Source: Cyrtodaria siliqua
Taxonomy: Eukaryota > Mollusca > Bivalvia > Adapedonta > Hiatellidae
Assembly (NCBI GenBank): GCA_037043455.1
Contig: JAWPHD010001222.1
Location: forward strand, 1-64,000
DNA length: 64,000 nt
Direction: 5' to 3'
A model generated the notes under the pieces. It searched no databases, was not told the DNA's origin, and worked only from the letters and a program-made list of their open reading frames with translations. The position numbers and the translations under genes were made by a program. Shown piece after piece: positions 1 to 12,870 of this stretch. Each line of letters starts with the position of its first letter. The first letter of the stretch is position 1.

Positions 1-840
1 TAAATTAATATGACACTAAACGGCAACTATACGTAACCCTCCCAGTTACAGTGTATTTACATATCTTTAAAGGGACCTCTATAAAGGCAATCTTAGAGTT
101 TTATTCAAACATTAAACATCTTTTGCTCCTCAATTGATTTATTCCTACGGCGTCATTTTTGGACTTAACAACTGCTTGCATATAATTAAATAAAAAATTG
201 AGATTTCAACTCTCTTCCCCATTTTAACAATTTTTAAATATACTACTGGTGCATTAGAAAAGTTTGTAATATGCAAAAAAACATTTGCTTTGAAACTTTC
301 TAAACAATTAATATTAATGATTGATACAAATGGAGATTAAGAGGAAAATCTAACAGGGGACGGCCTGGAGTTGTTTTAAGAAGAAATCAAGATAGCCGTG
401 TGTCCCTTTATAAAGGAAAGTGCAGCAATTTTTGACAACAACTGGAGTATAAACAAAACTCCTGCAATATATTGTTTAACAGATGTGATCACGGAACAAT
501 CAACTTGATAAATCTGATTACCATTCACCTTAAAGAACATGTTTACAGACAATTTCGAGCAAAGTTTTGATGAAGAATAAAACTCGTTAATATTATGTTT
601 AGAAAGGTGAAATATAGCGAGTCTTTTGAGTAATTATTCGGAAAATAATGTATAAATATACAATCTGTCAAATCTTTACACTCTTATTGCTCGTCACAAA
701 TAGCCAATTTTATCTCATAGCGGCAAACGGCTTCGAGTTCTCGCCCCGGCTAAGTGGTCACGTGATCCTGTGACGGGCACTTGGTGTACCATAACGATTA
801 GCGTGTCGCATTGAGTTGTATAGTAGTTGTCTATGTAGGA
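1..840. other. AT-rich intergenic sequence
   Basis: No ORF or recognised repeat was seen. A CACGTG E-box core lies near 758, about 100 bases upstream of the THAP-like reading frame, and could belong to its old promoter. Nothing else here can be supported. Confidence 0.5.
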
Positions 841-865
841 TTACGTTTCTAGGTACTTGTTAAAA

Positions 866-1210
866 ATGCCGTGTGCTGTTGCTGGGTGAAAAAGTTTGCA
901 TAAAGAAGGACAAGATAATAACCTAAGTTTCTTTCGTTTCCCTAATCGAGATAATGATATATTAAGATTTGAAGTGTGGGTAGACCGTTACCGAAAAAAA
1001 TATCGCCCGCCACTCATGCGAGAAAGTGGAACCATACGAAAGACGCGCGAGAGTTTGGAGCGAACATTTTGAGTTGACTTCGTGGGAAGTCCATCCTTTG
1101 GTTTCATTATCTTTGAATTTGGAGAACAAAAGGCCATGCATATTAAAATCAACAGGCGGTACCAACGATATTTGACTATAAAAATGAAGAAGTGCATACA
1201 CCCCGCCGTC
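866..1210 (+). pseudogene. THAP zinc-finger domain gene remnant
   Basis: The frame from ATG 866 reads MPCAVAG, then a TGA, then a stretch with LSFFRFPN and a following WV. This is the layout of a THAP DNA-binding domain (C2CH zinc finger; start MP-C-x(n)-C, then FxxFP, W, and CSxHF). THAP proteins are sequence-specific DNA binders and also head the transposases of P-element relatives. The second zinc Cys position is a TGA stop. A frame change near 1045 is needed to reach VWSEHFEL, where the family has C-S-x-H-F, so the third ligand reads Trp (TGG). The same frame continues through RPCILKSTGG to a stop near 1176. The domain is therefore broken by a stop, a frameshift and loss of two of its four zinc ligands. 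Function is not expected. It could be a decayed host gene or the N terminus of a dead P-like transposase. Confidence 0.6.
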
Positions 1211-1299
1211 TCCAAGCAAGTTGTATTCTGCCTATTCGACGGCGTTGAGGCGGAAATTCATACATGAAGTAAGATTAAAATTTATGTTCTATTATCTTA

Positions 1300-1655
1300 G
1301 CACCTCATCGGGTATACGTATGAGAAATTGAATTGAATGTTGTTTAAAGGCTCATCAACACAGTATAGGTTATTTAAGAGCCGCCCCCAGAGAGAGGGGA
1401 AGGATACATAGCTGAGTCCGGGAACCTGCCCTACTCTTACTTCATCGAATAGATTCCTATGGTTCTTTAACGCTGCTCGGAGGATAGACCGATACACGGG
1501 ACCGCCCGGTTTACGTCCCCATCCGAGGGCGAGGCTAAAGGGAACGTGTCTTGCCCAAGAACACATCTGACGGTAACTCCAGTGGCAACTACGGAGGATT
1601 GAACCCGGGGACCTCCGGTTACAAATCCGCCCGCGCTACCGACATCATGAATAAA
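1300..1655 (-). mobile_element. tRNA-headed SINE with Meta-like central domain
   Basis: Read on the minus strand, the element opens with a tRNA-like head: an A-box-like stretch at 1640-1627 (GGTAGCGCGGGCGG) and a B box at 1605-1596 (GGTTCAATCC). The centre at 1562-1489 begins TTCTTGGGCAAGACAC and includes GGATGGGGACGTAAACC, which I recognise as the conserved core of the Meta-SINE group known from molluscs and other invertebrates. The T stem pairs poorly, so this is not a working tRNA. The 3' boundary near 1300 is uncertain, and no target duplication was found. The long minus-strand ORF over it is incidental. Confidence 0.55.
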
Positions 1656-1683
1656 TTGAAGAAAGGTGTATAGTCTTAGATCT

Positions 1684-1759
1684 TTATATACACCGTGAAT
1701 GTTTAGCTGTTGAATTAGAAGTTATATACACCGTGAATGTTTAGCTGTTGAATTAGAAG
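1684..1759. repeat. Two-copy 38-bp tandem duplication
   Basis: The units 1684-1721 and 1722-1759 are identical by eye and begin TTATATACACCGTGAATG. This points to a recent local duplication just beyond the head end of the SINE. Confidence 0.85.
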
Positions 1760-1769
1760 CATGCGTCTT

Positions 1770-2880
1770 TACGTGAATCAATGAAGAGTTGACGGCGCTA
1801 ATAATATGTAGCCGTCTTTTTTTAAAATACTGCTAAGAATGTTCAGCATATAAATTTAAATGAATCCGGTGAAATAAACACTGTGTCTTTGTTTCCAAAT
1901 TTTAATTTTAATCATTTTAAATTATTTACCCTCTTCTGCCAATAGTGTTATAAATATATATTATCAACATATATAGGTCTATGGATTTGAAAAAAAATAA
2001 TGTTTCATGGATATCTATTACAAGGCAGAAAATTATTAATATTTCTAGCTTTTATATTAATTCAGTAATGTTTTATGGCAAAGCAACAACAATAACGCCT
2101 CTTAGCTCGTGCAATAAGTAAAACAAGTATAATAGAATAATATACTTTATATTATGGTAATTTGATATGTTTGGTCTGTTTTCGATCTGTATATCAGGAG
2201 TAAGTATACATGAGTAAGTATACTTACTAACTCTCTATATCGTGCTCATAATACATTTGGCTATATTATTTTTTCTCTCTTTGTGCGCGACAAATTAGAG
2301 CTCGCATATCATGTGACCGCTCAAGTAGTTGCAATAAACAGGAAATATATCATAAAACTAGGTTTCCCTAAATGGTGCGTGCTTTTGTGATATACCGACG
2401 TATATACCCTAATTAGGCTGTATTTCAATAGTGCACCGCAATATTTGATTAGTCTGTATTGATATTTGGGGGAAGTGGAGACTAGAGAGCGTGTCATATT
2501 GCAAACACCGCTCCTAGAGTGTTTGGTGTTGATGGCGACTTATGGCAAATATATAATACTATAGGAAATATGGTGCCGAAATTATATGCTGTTTCATTTA
2601 TTATTGTTTTTATTCATTTTTTATCAATTATGGATAATATCTAATAAATATATTTGTTCCATGTCTACTTATCGGCAAACAAATCTGACGCTCGTATTAA
2701 TGTATATGTATTAGACCAGGTCCATTCATACGGAATATACTACATTTCGCGGTTATTGTGTATGTACCAAGATATTGCAGTGTTGCGGGTGATTTACTGT
2801 CAGATTTCGATGAAAACAATGTTTACGTTGTTTTTTGTTTGTTGTTGCTATAAGTGTATAAATACACTATTTTGTTAGAT
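1770..2880. other. AT-rich intergenic sequence
   Basis: No supported gene. A small direct and inverted duplication of GAGTAAGTATAC lies around 2199-2231. Short ORFs have no recognisable domain. Confidence 0.4.
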
Positions 2881-2948
2881 TAGTGTATAGTGTAAAGAAC
2901 CGCTGAACGTAACGAATGACATGACACGATAGTCTTTACAAGCTTTAC

Positions 2949-3066
2949 CTACACCGCGTTCGACTTCATCATCAGTTGATGAATCCGATGTATTTTCGTC
3001 CTCAGAAACGTATTCTGGCTCAAAATCGTAAGGTTGCACATTGTGTAACCGTCTTATCACGGGCAT
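2949..3066 (-). CDS. Candidate acidic first exon, possibly P2X7 C-terminal-domain-like
   Basis: The minus-strand frame from ATG 3066 reads MPVIRRLHNVQPYDFEPEY followed by an acidic Ser/Glu/Asp-rich run, and ends at a plausible donor TAG|GTAAAG (exon end 2949). The pattern of QPYxFEPE followed by an acidic stretch recalls the N terminus of many bivalve proteins that carry the P2X7 C-terminal zinc domain; this is recall, not a search. An upstream in-frame ATG at 3105 is followed at once by TGA, so translation would have to begin at 3066. Reading past the donor gives 22 more residues without a family match, which supports splicing. No downstream exon was found. It could be a first exon or a pseudogene fragment. 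Confidence 0.3.
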
Positions 3067-3169
3067 TTCCTCTGACTCAGTATCATGATCGCTTAAATCT
3101 CACATTTTCACACAAGGTATACTGTTTTGCGTTCAGTCCCAATGTAAACAAAAAATAGTTTGTTCCCAA

Positions 3170-3184
3170 TGACGTCACTTCCGG
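3170..3184. promoter_or_regulatory. CRE plus ETS composite site
   Basis: The sequence TGACGTCACTTCCGG joins a palindromic CRE (TGACGTCA, CREB/ATF type) to an ETS core (CTTCCGG). It lies about 105 bases upstream of the minus-strand ATG at 3066. Such composites are typical of TATA-less animal promoters, so it supports a transcription start here. Binding itself is inferred. Confidence 0.45.
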
Positions 3185-3424
3185 TAATTCGCGCAAGAGT
3201 TTTTCCCCTTAGATTGTTTTAGCAATGCCTGTTCGCCTGTTTGATTTTTATCTTTAAAAACATATTTTCACTGAACATACATCAACGGCATAGTAAAAAT
3301 CGTATTTATAATTATATATAATACTTAAAAACATATCAAAAGCGGATTTGTTGATTTAAGACCAATTTCTGCTTTAAGGACTAAACCCAGGGTTAGTATG
3401 ACTCACCAAACCCCAGCTAAAGAG

Positions 3425-4010
3425 TCGGCTACCAACCTGAATATGCGACAGATGGCCGTTACCGTGACTCCCCAACCCCCAGAAGTTCAGTGGGATACCA
3501 ACCTGAATATGCGTCAGACGGCCGTTACCGACGTCCGTATCTCCCCAACCCCCATTAGTACAGTGATCTACCAACCTGAATATGCGACATATGGCCGTTA
3601 CCGTAACTCACTTGCCCCAATTAGTACAGTGTTCTACCAATATGCGACGTATCTCTCCCCCCCACACCCCACCCCCTCCCCAAATTAGTACAATGTGCTA
3701 CTAACCTGAATATACGACAGACGGCCTTACCATGACTCCCCAACCCACAATAGTACAGCGGGCTACCAACCTGAATATGCAACGGACGGCCGTTATAGTG
3801 ACTCCCCAACCTCCATTAGTAGGCTACAGCGGGCTACCAACCTAAATATGCTACAGACGGCCGTTACAGTATCTCCCCAACCCCGCAGAAGTACAGTCGG
3901 CTACCAACCTGAATATGCGGCAAACGGCCGTTACATGACTCCCCAACCCCCATTAATTAGTACAGTGGGCTACCAACCTTAATATGCGACAGACGGCCGT
4001 TGCTCCGTTG
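3425..4010. repeat. Tandem repeat, unit about 68 bp
   Basis: Nine copies share ACCAACCTGAATATGCGACA followed by an ACGGCCGTTAC block, a CCCCAACCC block and TTAGTACAG. Copies recur about every 65-71 bases, at roughly 3434, 3499, 3570, 3637 (shortened), 3702, 3766, 3837, 3904 and 3973. The units are diverged. Both-strand ORFs over them have repetitive products and are not taken as genes. Confidence 0.85.
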
Positions 4011-4011
4011 C

Positions 4012-4575
4012 ATCACATGGTCTGCTAGCATGACAGCTAAGGAAACAAAGAAATACAAATATTGATGTTAAAGTGATCCACATTTGCATTCGTTCACGTA
4101 ATTTCATATTTTATTGGAAGTGGTCAATTTACAGCAGTAAATGTATTCGGTCCTGACTGAACATCCTTAAACCACTGATTTCGGACACAGGCTGATTGTA
4201 TGTAGTTTATTATACTCATTCACCGACTTAAGGTACGGAAACACTATATGTATACACATAGAAAGTTTCAAGTGATATAAAAAAAACAGTTTGATTTGAA
4301 CTATTTAAACAAATGTTAACAATGATTTGCAAATAACAAATAAAAACGTATGCAAGTTATGTAGAAAACGAGCTTTTTTTTTAAAAAAAAATAAAAAGGA
4401 AAAAAAAGAGAAAATATTTGACTGGAGTAAATGTAAGAACATATTTTCCAGCACGTACTCGTACATGTACAACACTTCCATTGCCTTTCTGAAATAAATA
4501 AACCGATAGACCTAGCAGACTTTTAAAGAAACAATCGATACAGTACAATATGTACTAATCACGCTATTGATAGTC
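4012..4575. other. AT-rich spacer
   Basis: No gene or repeat was recognised. It includes an A-rich run around 4374-4415. If the exon at 4611-4761 is real, this lies in its first intron. Confidence 0.4.
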
Positions 4576-4610
4576 TTAAGTCGGAATAAACATGTCGGAA
4601 AGTGCTTTAC

Positions 4611-4761
4611 CTTTGGTGAATCTTTCATAATAACTGTCCTTTACGCTGACAAAAAATCCAACAAGTAGACACACACACACTAATGCCAAAAGCAATTTAA
4701 AACTAGACTTAAAGCATCGTATGAAACGATTTAAATAGTTCCGAGAGAGCAAACGAATCAT
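4611..4761 (-). CDS. Candidate first coding exon of a type II membrane protein
   Basis: The minus-strand frame starts at ATG 4761, with an in-frame TAG four codons upstream. It encodes a short basic tail (MIRLLSRNYLNRFIRCFKS), one hydrophobic segment (LLLALVCVCLLVGFFV, residues about 23-38) and a polar stalk. It ends at a good donor, CCAAAG|GTAAAGC (exon end 4611). A basic tail, signal anchor and stem are the layout of Golgi glycosyltransferases and sulfotransferases, whose first exon often holds only this. The catalytic part would lie at lower coordinates or outside the window and was not found. The 46-bp minisatellite begins directly upstream of the ATG, so promoter and 5'UTR would have to lie in or across the array. 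The function is inference from topology. Confidence 0.4.
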
Positions 4762-7700
4762 GCTGCCCGACTAAATGACACCGTGGTTATACTGATAAGT
4801 TTATTTTCTGTGTTCAATAAGTCATATTGTGATATTCTGTGCTCAATGAATGCCACTGTGGTTATACTGGTACGTTTAATTCCTGTGTTCGATAAGTTAT
4901 CGTGATATTGCTCAAGGAATGCCACTTTAGTTATACTGTATGTTTAATTCCTGTGTTCGATAACTGGTTATACTGCTATGTTTAATGTTTTGTTCGCTAA
5001 ATGACACTGTGGTTATACTGCTATGTTTAATTCCTGCATTGGCTAAATGACACTGTGGTTATACTGTTATGTTTAATTCCTGTGTTCGCTAATGGACACT
5101 GTGGTTTTACTGCTACGTTTAATTCATGTGTTCGGTAAATGACGGTTATACTGCTATGTTTAATTCCTGTGTCCGCTAAATGACATGCGGTCATACTGCT
5201 ATGTTTAATTCATGTGTTCGCTAACTGACACTGTGGTTTTACTGCTAAGGTTAATTCATGTGTTCACTGACTGACACTGTGGTTACACTACTATGTTTAA
5301 TTCATGTGTTCGCTAAATGACATATGGTCATACAGCTATGTTTAATTCCAGTGTACGCTAAATGACATATGGTCATACTGCTATGTTTAATTCCAGTGTT
5401 CGCTAAATTACATATGATCATACTGCTATGTTTAATTCATGTGTTCGCTAAATGACATGTGGTCATACTGCTATATTTAATTCATGTGTTCGCTAACTGA
5501 CACTGTGGTTTTACTGCTAAGTTTAATTCATGTGTTCACTGACTGACACTGTGGTTATACTACTATGTTTAGTTCCTGTGTTCGCTAAATGACATATGGT
5601 CATACTGCTGTGTTTAATTTCAGTGTTCGCTAAATGACACTGGTTACACTGCTATGTTTAATTCCTGTGTTCGCTGAATGACATGTGGTTATACTGCTAT
5701 GTTTAATTCATGTGTTCGCTAATAGACACTGGTTATATTGCTATGTTTATTTCATGTGTTCGCTAAATGACACTGTGGTTATACTTCTATGTTTAATTCA
5801 TGTGTTTGCTAAATGACACTGTGGTTAACCTTCTATGTTTAATTCATGTGTTCGTTAAATGACACTGTAGTTATACTTCTCTGTTTAATTCATGTGCTCG
5901 CTAAATGACACTGTGGTTATACTTCTATGTTTAATTCATGTGTTCGCTAAATGACAATGTGGTTATACTTCTATGTTTAATTCATGTGTTCGCTAAATGA
6001 CACTGTCGTTATACTTCTATGTTTAATTCATCTGTTCGCTAAATGACACTGTGGTTATACTTCTATGTTTAATTCATCTGTTCGCTAACTGGCACTATGG
6101 TTATACTGCTATGTTTAATTATGACACTGTGGTTGTACTACTATGTTTAATTCCTGTGTCTGCTAACTGACACTGTGGTTATACTACTATGTTTAATTCC
6201 TGTGTCTGCTAACTGACACTGTGGTTATACTACTATGTTTAATTCCTGTGTCTGCTAACTGACACTGTGGTTATACTACTATGTTTAATTCCTGTGTCTG
6301 CTAACTGACACTGTGGTTATACTACTATGTTTAATCCCTGTGTCTGCTAACTGACACTGTGGTTATACTACTATGTTTAATTCCTGTGTCTGCTAACTGA
6401 CACTGTGGTTACACTACTATGTATAATTCCTGTGTCTGCTAACTGACACTGTGGTTATACTACTAAGTTTAATTCCTGTGTCCGCTAACTGACATGTGGT
6501 TATACTACTATGTTTAATCCCTGTGTCTGCTACTTGACACTGTGGTTACACTACTATGTTTAATTCCTGTGTCTGCTAACTGACACTGTGGTTATACTAC
6601 TATGTTTAATTCCTGTGTCCGCTAACTGGCATGTGGTTATACTACTATGTTTATTTCATGTGTTCGCTAACTGACACTGTGGTTATACTACTATGTTTAA
6701 TTCCTGTGTACGCTAACTGACACTGTGGTTATACTACTATGTTTATTTCATGTGTTCGCTAACTGACACTGTGGTTATACTGCTATGTTTAATTCCTGTG
6801 TCTGCTAACTGACACTGTGGTTATACTACTATGTTTAATTCCTGTGTACGCTAACTGACACTGTGGTTATACTACTATGTTTATTTCATTGTGTTCGCTA
6901 ACTGACACTGTGGTTATACTGCTATGTTTAATTCATGTGTTTGCTAACTGACACTGTGGTTATACTACTATGTTTAATTCCTGTGTCCGCTAACTGGCAT
7001 GTGGTTATACTGCTATGTTTAATTCTTGTGTACGCTAACTGACACTGTGGTTACACTACTATGTTTAATTCCTGTGTCCGCTAACTGGCATGTGGTTATA
7101 CTGCTATGTTTAATTATTGTGTCTGCTAACTGACACTGTGGTTTTACTGCTATGTTTAATCCCTGTGTCTGCTAACTGACACTGTGGTTACACTACTATG
7201 TTTAATTCCTGTGTCTGCTAACTGACACTGTGGTTATACTGCTATGTTTAATTCTTGTGTCTGCTAACTGACACTGTGGTTACACTACTATGTTTAATTC
7301 CTGTGTCTGCTAACTGACACTGTGGTTACACTACTATGTTTAATCCCTGTGTCTGCTAACTGACACTGTGGTTATACTACTATGTTTAATTCCTGTGTCT
7401 GCTAACTGACACTGTGGTTATACTGCTATGTTTAATTCCTGTGTCTGCTAACTGACACTGTGGTTATACTACTATGTTTAATTCTTGTGTACGCTAACTG
7501 ACACTGTGGTTACACTACTATGTTTAATTCTTGTGTACGCTAACTGACACTGTGGTTATACTACTATGTTTAATCCCTGTGTCTGCTAACTGGCATGTGG
7601 TTATACTGCTATGTTTAATTCTTGTGTCTGCTAACTGACACTGTGGTTATACTACTATGTTTAATTCCTGTGTCTGCTAACTGACACTGTGGTTATACTA

Positions 7701-8910
7701 CTATGTTTAATTCTTGTGTACGCTAACTGACACTGTGGTTACACTACTATGTTTAATTCTTGTGTACGCTAACTGACACAGTGGTTACACTACTATGTTT
7801 AATTCCTGTGTCTGCTAACTGACACTGTGGTTATACTACTATGTTTAATTCCTGTGTCTGCTAACTGACACTGTGGTTATACTGCTATGTTTAATTCTTG
7901 TGTCTGCTAACTGACACTGTGGTTACACTACTATGTTTAATTCCTGTGTCTGCTAACTGACACTGTGGTTATACTACTATGTTTAATTCTTGTGTACGCT
8001 AACTGACACTGTGGTTACACTACTATGTTTAATTCCTGTGTACGCTAACTGACCCTGTGGTTATACTGCTATGTTTAATTCTTGTGTACGCTAACTGACA
8101 CTGTGGTTACACTACTATGTTTAATTCCTGTGTCCGCTAACTGGCATGTGGTTATACTACTATGTTTAATTCTTGTGTCTGCTAACTGACACTGTGGTTA
8201 CACTACTATGTTTAATTCCTGTGTCTGCTAACTGACATGTGGTTATACTACTATGTTTAATTCCTGTGTTCGCTAACTGACACTGTGGTTACACTACTAT
8301 GTTTAATTCTTGTGTCTGCTAACTGACACTGTGGTTACACTACTATATTTAATTCCTGTGTCCGCTAACTGGCATGTGGTTATACTGCTATGTTTAATTC
8401 TTGTGTCTGCTAACTGACACTGTGGTTATACTACTATGTTTAATTCCTGTGTCTGCTAACTGACACTGTGGTTATACTACTATGTTTAATTCTTGTGTAC
8501 GCTAACTGACACTGTGGTTACACTACTATGTTTAATTCCTGTGTACGCTAACTGACACTGTGGTTATACTGCTATGTTTAATTCTTGTGTACGCTAACTG
8601 ACACTGTGGTTACACTACTATGTTTAATTCCTGTGTCCGCTAACTGGCATGTGGTTATACTACTATGTTTAATTCTTGTGTCTGCTAACTGACACTGTGG
8701 TTACACTACTATGTTTAATTCCTGTGTCTGCTAACTGACATGTGGTTATACTACTATGTTTAATTCCTGTGTTCGCTAACTGACACTGTGGTTACACTAC
8801 TATGTTTAATTATTGTGTCTGCTAACTGACACTGTGGTTACACTACTATGTTTAATTCTTGTGTCCGCTAACTGGCATGTGGTTATACTACTATGTTTAA
8901 TTCCTGTGTC

Positions 8911-9925
8911 TGTTAACTGACACTGTGGTTACACTACTATGTTTAATTCCTGTGTCTGCTAACTGACACTGTGGTTATACTACTATGTTTAATTCCTGTG
9001 TCTGCTTACTGACACTGTGGTTATACTACTATGTTTAATTCTTGTGTACGCTAACTGACACTGTGGTTACACTACTATGTTTAATTCTTGTGTACGCTAA
9101 CTGACACTGTGGTTACACTACTATGTTTAATTCCTGTGTCTGCTAACTGACACTGTGGTTATACTACTATGTTTAATTCCTGTGTCTGCTAACTGACACT
9201 GTGGTTATACTGCTATGTTTAATTCTTGTGTCTGCTAACTGACACTGTGGTTACACTACTATGTTTAATTCCTGTGTGTCTGCTAACTGACACTGTGGTT
9301 ACACTACTATGTTTAATTCTTGTGTACGCTAACTGACACTGTGGTTACACTACTATGTTTAATTCTTGTGTCCGCTAACTGGCATGTGGTTATACTACTA
9401 TGTTTAATTCCTGTGTCTGTTAACTGACACTGTGGTTACACTACTATGTTTAATTCCTGTGTCTGCTAACTGACACTGTGGTTATACTACTATGTTTAAT
9501 TCCTGTGTCTGCTTACTGACACTGTGGTTATACTACTATGTTTAATTCTTGTGTACGCTAACTGACACTGTGGTTACACTACTATGTTTAATTCTTGTGT
9601 ACGCTAACTGACACTGTGGTTACACTACTATGTTTAATTCCTGTGTCTGCTAACTGACACTGTGGTTATACTACTATGTTTAATTCCTGTGTCTGCTAAC
9701 TGACACTTTGGTTATACTGCTATGTTTAATTCTTGTGTCTGCTAACTGACACTGTGGTTACACTAATATGTTTAATTCCTGTGTGTCTGCTAACTGACAC
9801 TGTGGTTACACTACTATGTTTAATTCTTGTGTACGCTAACTGACACTGTGGTAACACTACTATGTTTAATTCCTGTGTACGCTAACTGACACTGTGGTTA
9901 TACTGCTATGTTTAATTCTTGTGTA
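8911..9925. repeat. Higher-order repeat, 507-bp period within the minisatellite
   Basis: Three rare variants recur at the same offset: TGTTAACTGA at 8911 and 9418, GCTTACTGAC at 9004 and 9511, and the extra-GT unit CCTGTGTGTCTGC at 9271 and 9778. The offset of 507 is eleven units plus one base, which shows a block duplication of eleven monomers. Confidence 0.85.
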
Positions 9926-12870
9926 CGTTAACTGACACTGTGGTTACACTACTATGTTTAATTCCTGTGTCCGCTAACTGGCATGTGGTTATACTACTAT
10001 GTTTAATTCTTGTGTCTGCTAACTGACACTGTGGTTACACTACTATGTTTAATTCCTGTGTCTGCTAACTGACATGTGGTTATACTACTATGTTTAATTC
10101 CTGTGTTCGCTAACTGACACTGTGGTTACACTACTATGTTTAATTCTTGTGTCTGCTAACTGACACTGTGGTTACACTACTATGTTTAATTCCTGTGTCC
10201 GCTAACTGGCATGTGGTTATACTGCTATGTTTAATTCTTGTGTCTGCTAACTGACACTGTGGTTATACTACTATGTTTAATTCCTGTGTCTGCTAACTGA
10301 CACTGTGGTTATACTACTATGTTTAATTCTTGTGTACGCTAACTGACACTGTGGTTACACTACTATGTTTAATTCCTGTGTACGCTAACTGACACTGTGG
10401 TTATACTGCTATGTTTAATTCTTGTGTACGCTAACTGACACTGTGGTTACACTACTATGTTTAATTCCTGTGTCCGCTAACTGGCATGTGGTTATACTAC
10501 TATGTTTAATTCTTGTGTCTGCTAACTGACACTGTGGTTACACTACTATGTTTAATTCCTGTGTCTGCTAACTGACATGTGGTTATACTACTATGTTTAA
10601 TTCCTGTGTTCGCTAACTGACACTGTGGTTACACTACTATGTTTAATTATTGTGTCTGCTAACTGACACTGTGGTTACACTACTATGTTTAATTCTTGTG
10701 TCCGCTAACTGGCATGTGGTTATACTACTATGTTTAATTCCTGTGTCTGCTAACTGACACTGTGGTTACACTACTATGTTTAATTCCTGTGTCTGCTAAC
10801 TGACACTGTGGTTATACTACTATGTTTAATTCCTGTGTCTGCTTACTGACACTGTGGTTATACTGCTATGTTTAATTCTTGTGTCTGCTAACTGACACTG
10901 TGGTTACACTACTATGTTTAATTCCTGTGTCTGCTAACTGACACTGTGGTTATACTACTATGTTTAATTCTTGTGTACGCTAACTGACACTGTGGTTACA
11001 CTACTATGTTTAATTCCTGTGTACGCTAACTGAAACTGTGGTTATACTGCTATGTTTAATTCTTGTGTACGCTAACTGACACTGTGGTTACACTACTATG
11101 TTTAATTCCTGTGTCCGCTAACTGGCATGTGGTTATACTACTATGTTTAATTATTGTGTCTGCTAACTGACACTGTGGTTACACTACTATGTTTAATTCC
11201 TGTGTCTGCTAACTGACATGTGGTTATACTACTATGTTTAATTCCTGTGTTCGCTAACTGACACTGTGGTCACACTACTATGTTTAATTCCTGTGTCCGC
11301 TAACTGGCATGTGGTTATACTGCTATGTTTAATTCTTGTGTCTGCTAACTGACACTGTGGTTATACTACTATGTTTAATTCCTGTGTCTGCTAACTGACA
11401 CTGTGGTTATACTACTATGTTTAATTCTTGTGTACGCTAACTGACACTGTGGTTACACTACTATGTTTAATTCCTGTGTACGCTAACTGACACTGTGGTT
11501 ATACTGCTATGTTTAATTCTTGTGTACGCTAACTGACACTGTGGTTACACTACTATGTTTAATTCCTGTGTCCGCTAACTGGCATGTGGTTATACTACTA
11601 TGTTTAATTCTTGTGTCTGCTAACTGACACTGTGGTTACACTACTATGTTTAATTCCTGTGTCTGCTAACTGACATGTGGTTATACTACTATGTTTAATT
11701 CCTGTGTTCGCTAACTGACACTGTGGTTACACTACTATGTTTAATTCTTGTGTCTGCTAACTGACACTGTGGTTACACTACTATGTTTAATTCTTGTGTC
11801 CGCTAACTGGCATGTGGTTATACTACTATGTTTAATTCCTGTGTCTGCTAACTGACACTGTGGTTACACTACTATGTTTAATTCTTGTGTCTGCTAACTG
11901 ACACTGTGGTTACACTACTATGTTTAATTCCTGTGTCTGCTAACTGACACTGTGGTTACACTACTATGTTTAATTCTTGTGTCTGCTAACTGACACTGTG
12001 GTTACACTACTATGTTTAATTCCTGTGTCTGCTAACTGACACTGTGGTTATACTACTATTTTTAATTCTGGTGTCTGCTAACTGACACTGTGGTTACACT
12101 ACTATGTTTAATTCCTGTGTCTGCTAACTGACACTGTGGTTATACTGCTATGTTTAATTCCTGTGTCTGCTAACTGACATGTGGTTATACTACTATGTTT
12201 AATTCCTGTGTTCGCTAACTGACACTGTGGTTACACTACTATGTTTAATTATTGTGTCTGCTAACTGACACTGTGGTTACACTACTATGTTTAATTCTTG
12301 TGTCCGCTAACTGGCATGTGGTTATACTACTATGTTTAATTCCTGTGTCTGCTAACTGACACTGTGGTTACACTACTATGTTTAATTCTTGTGTCCGCTA
12401 ACTGGCATGTGGTTATACTACTATGTTTAATTCCTGTGTCTGCTAACTGACACTGTGGTTACACTACTATGTTTAATTCTTGTGTCTGCTAACTGACACT
12501 GTGGTTACACTACTATGTTTAATTCCTGTGTCTGCTAACTGACACTGTGGTTACACTACTATGTTTAATTCATGTGTCTGCTAACTGACACTGTGGTTAC
12601 ACTACTATGTTTAATTCCTGTGTCTGCTAACTGACACTGTGGTTACACTACTATGTTTAATTCCTGTGTCTGCTAACTGACACTGTGGTTATACTGCTAT
12701 GTTTAATTCCTGTGTCTGCTAACTGACACTGTGGTTATACTGCTATGTTTAATTCTTGTGTCTGCTAACTGACACTGTGGTTACACTGCTATGTTTAATT
12801 CCTGTGTCTGCTAACTGACACTGTGGTTATACTGCTATGTTTAATTCTTGTGTACGCTAACTGACACTGT

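Noticed and set aside
962..1219. Minus-strand ORFs opposite the THAP region
   Set aside because: They are shadows of the THAP frame, which carries the recognisable motifs.
1297..1566. 89-residue minus-strand ORF
   Set aside because: It lies over the SINE and its tRNA-like head; composition follows the repeat.
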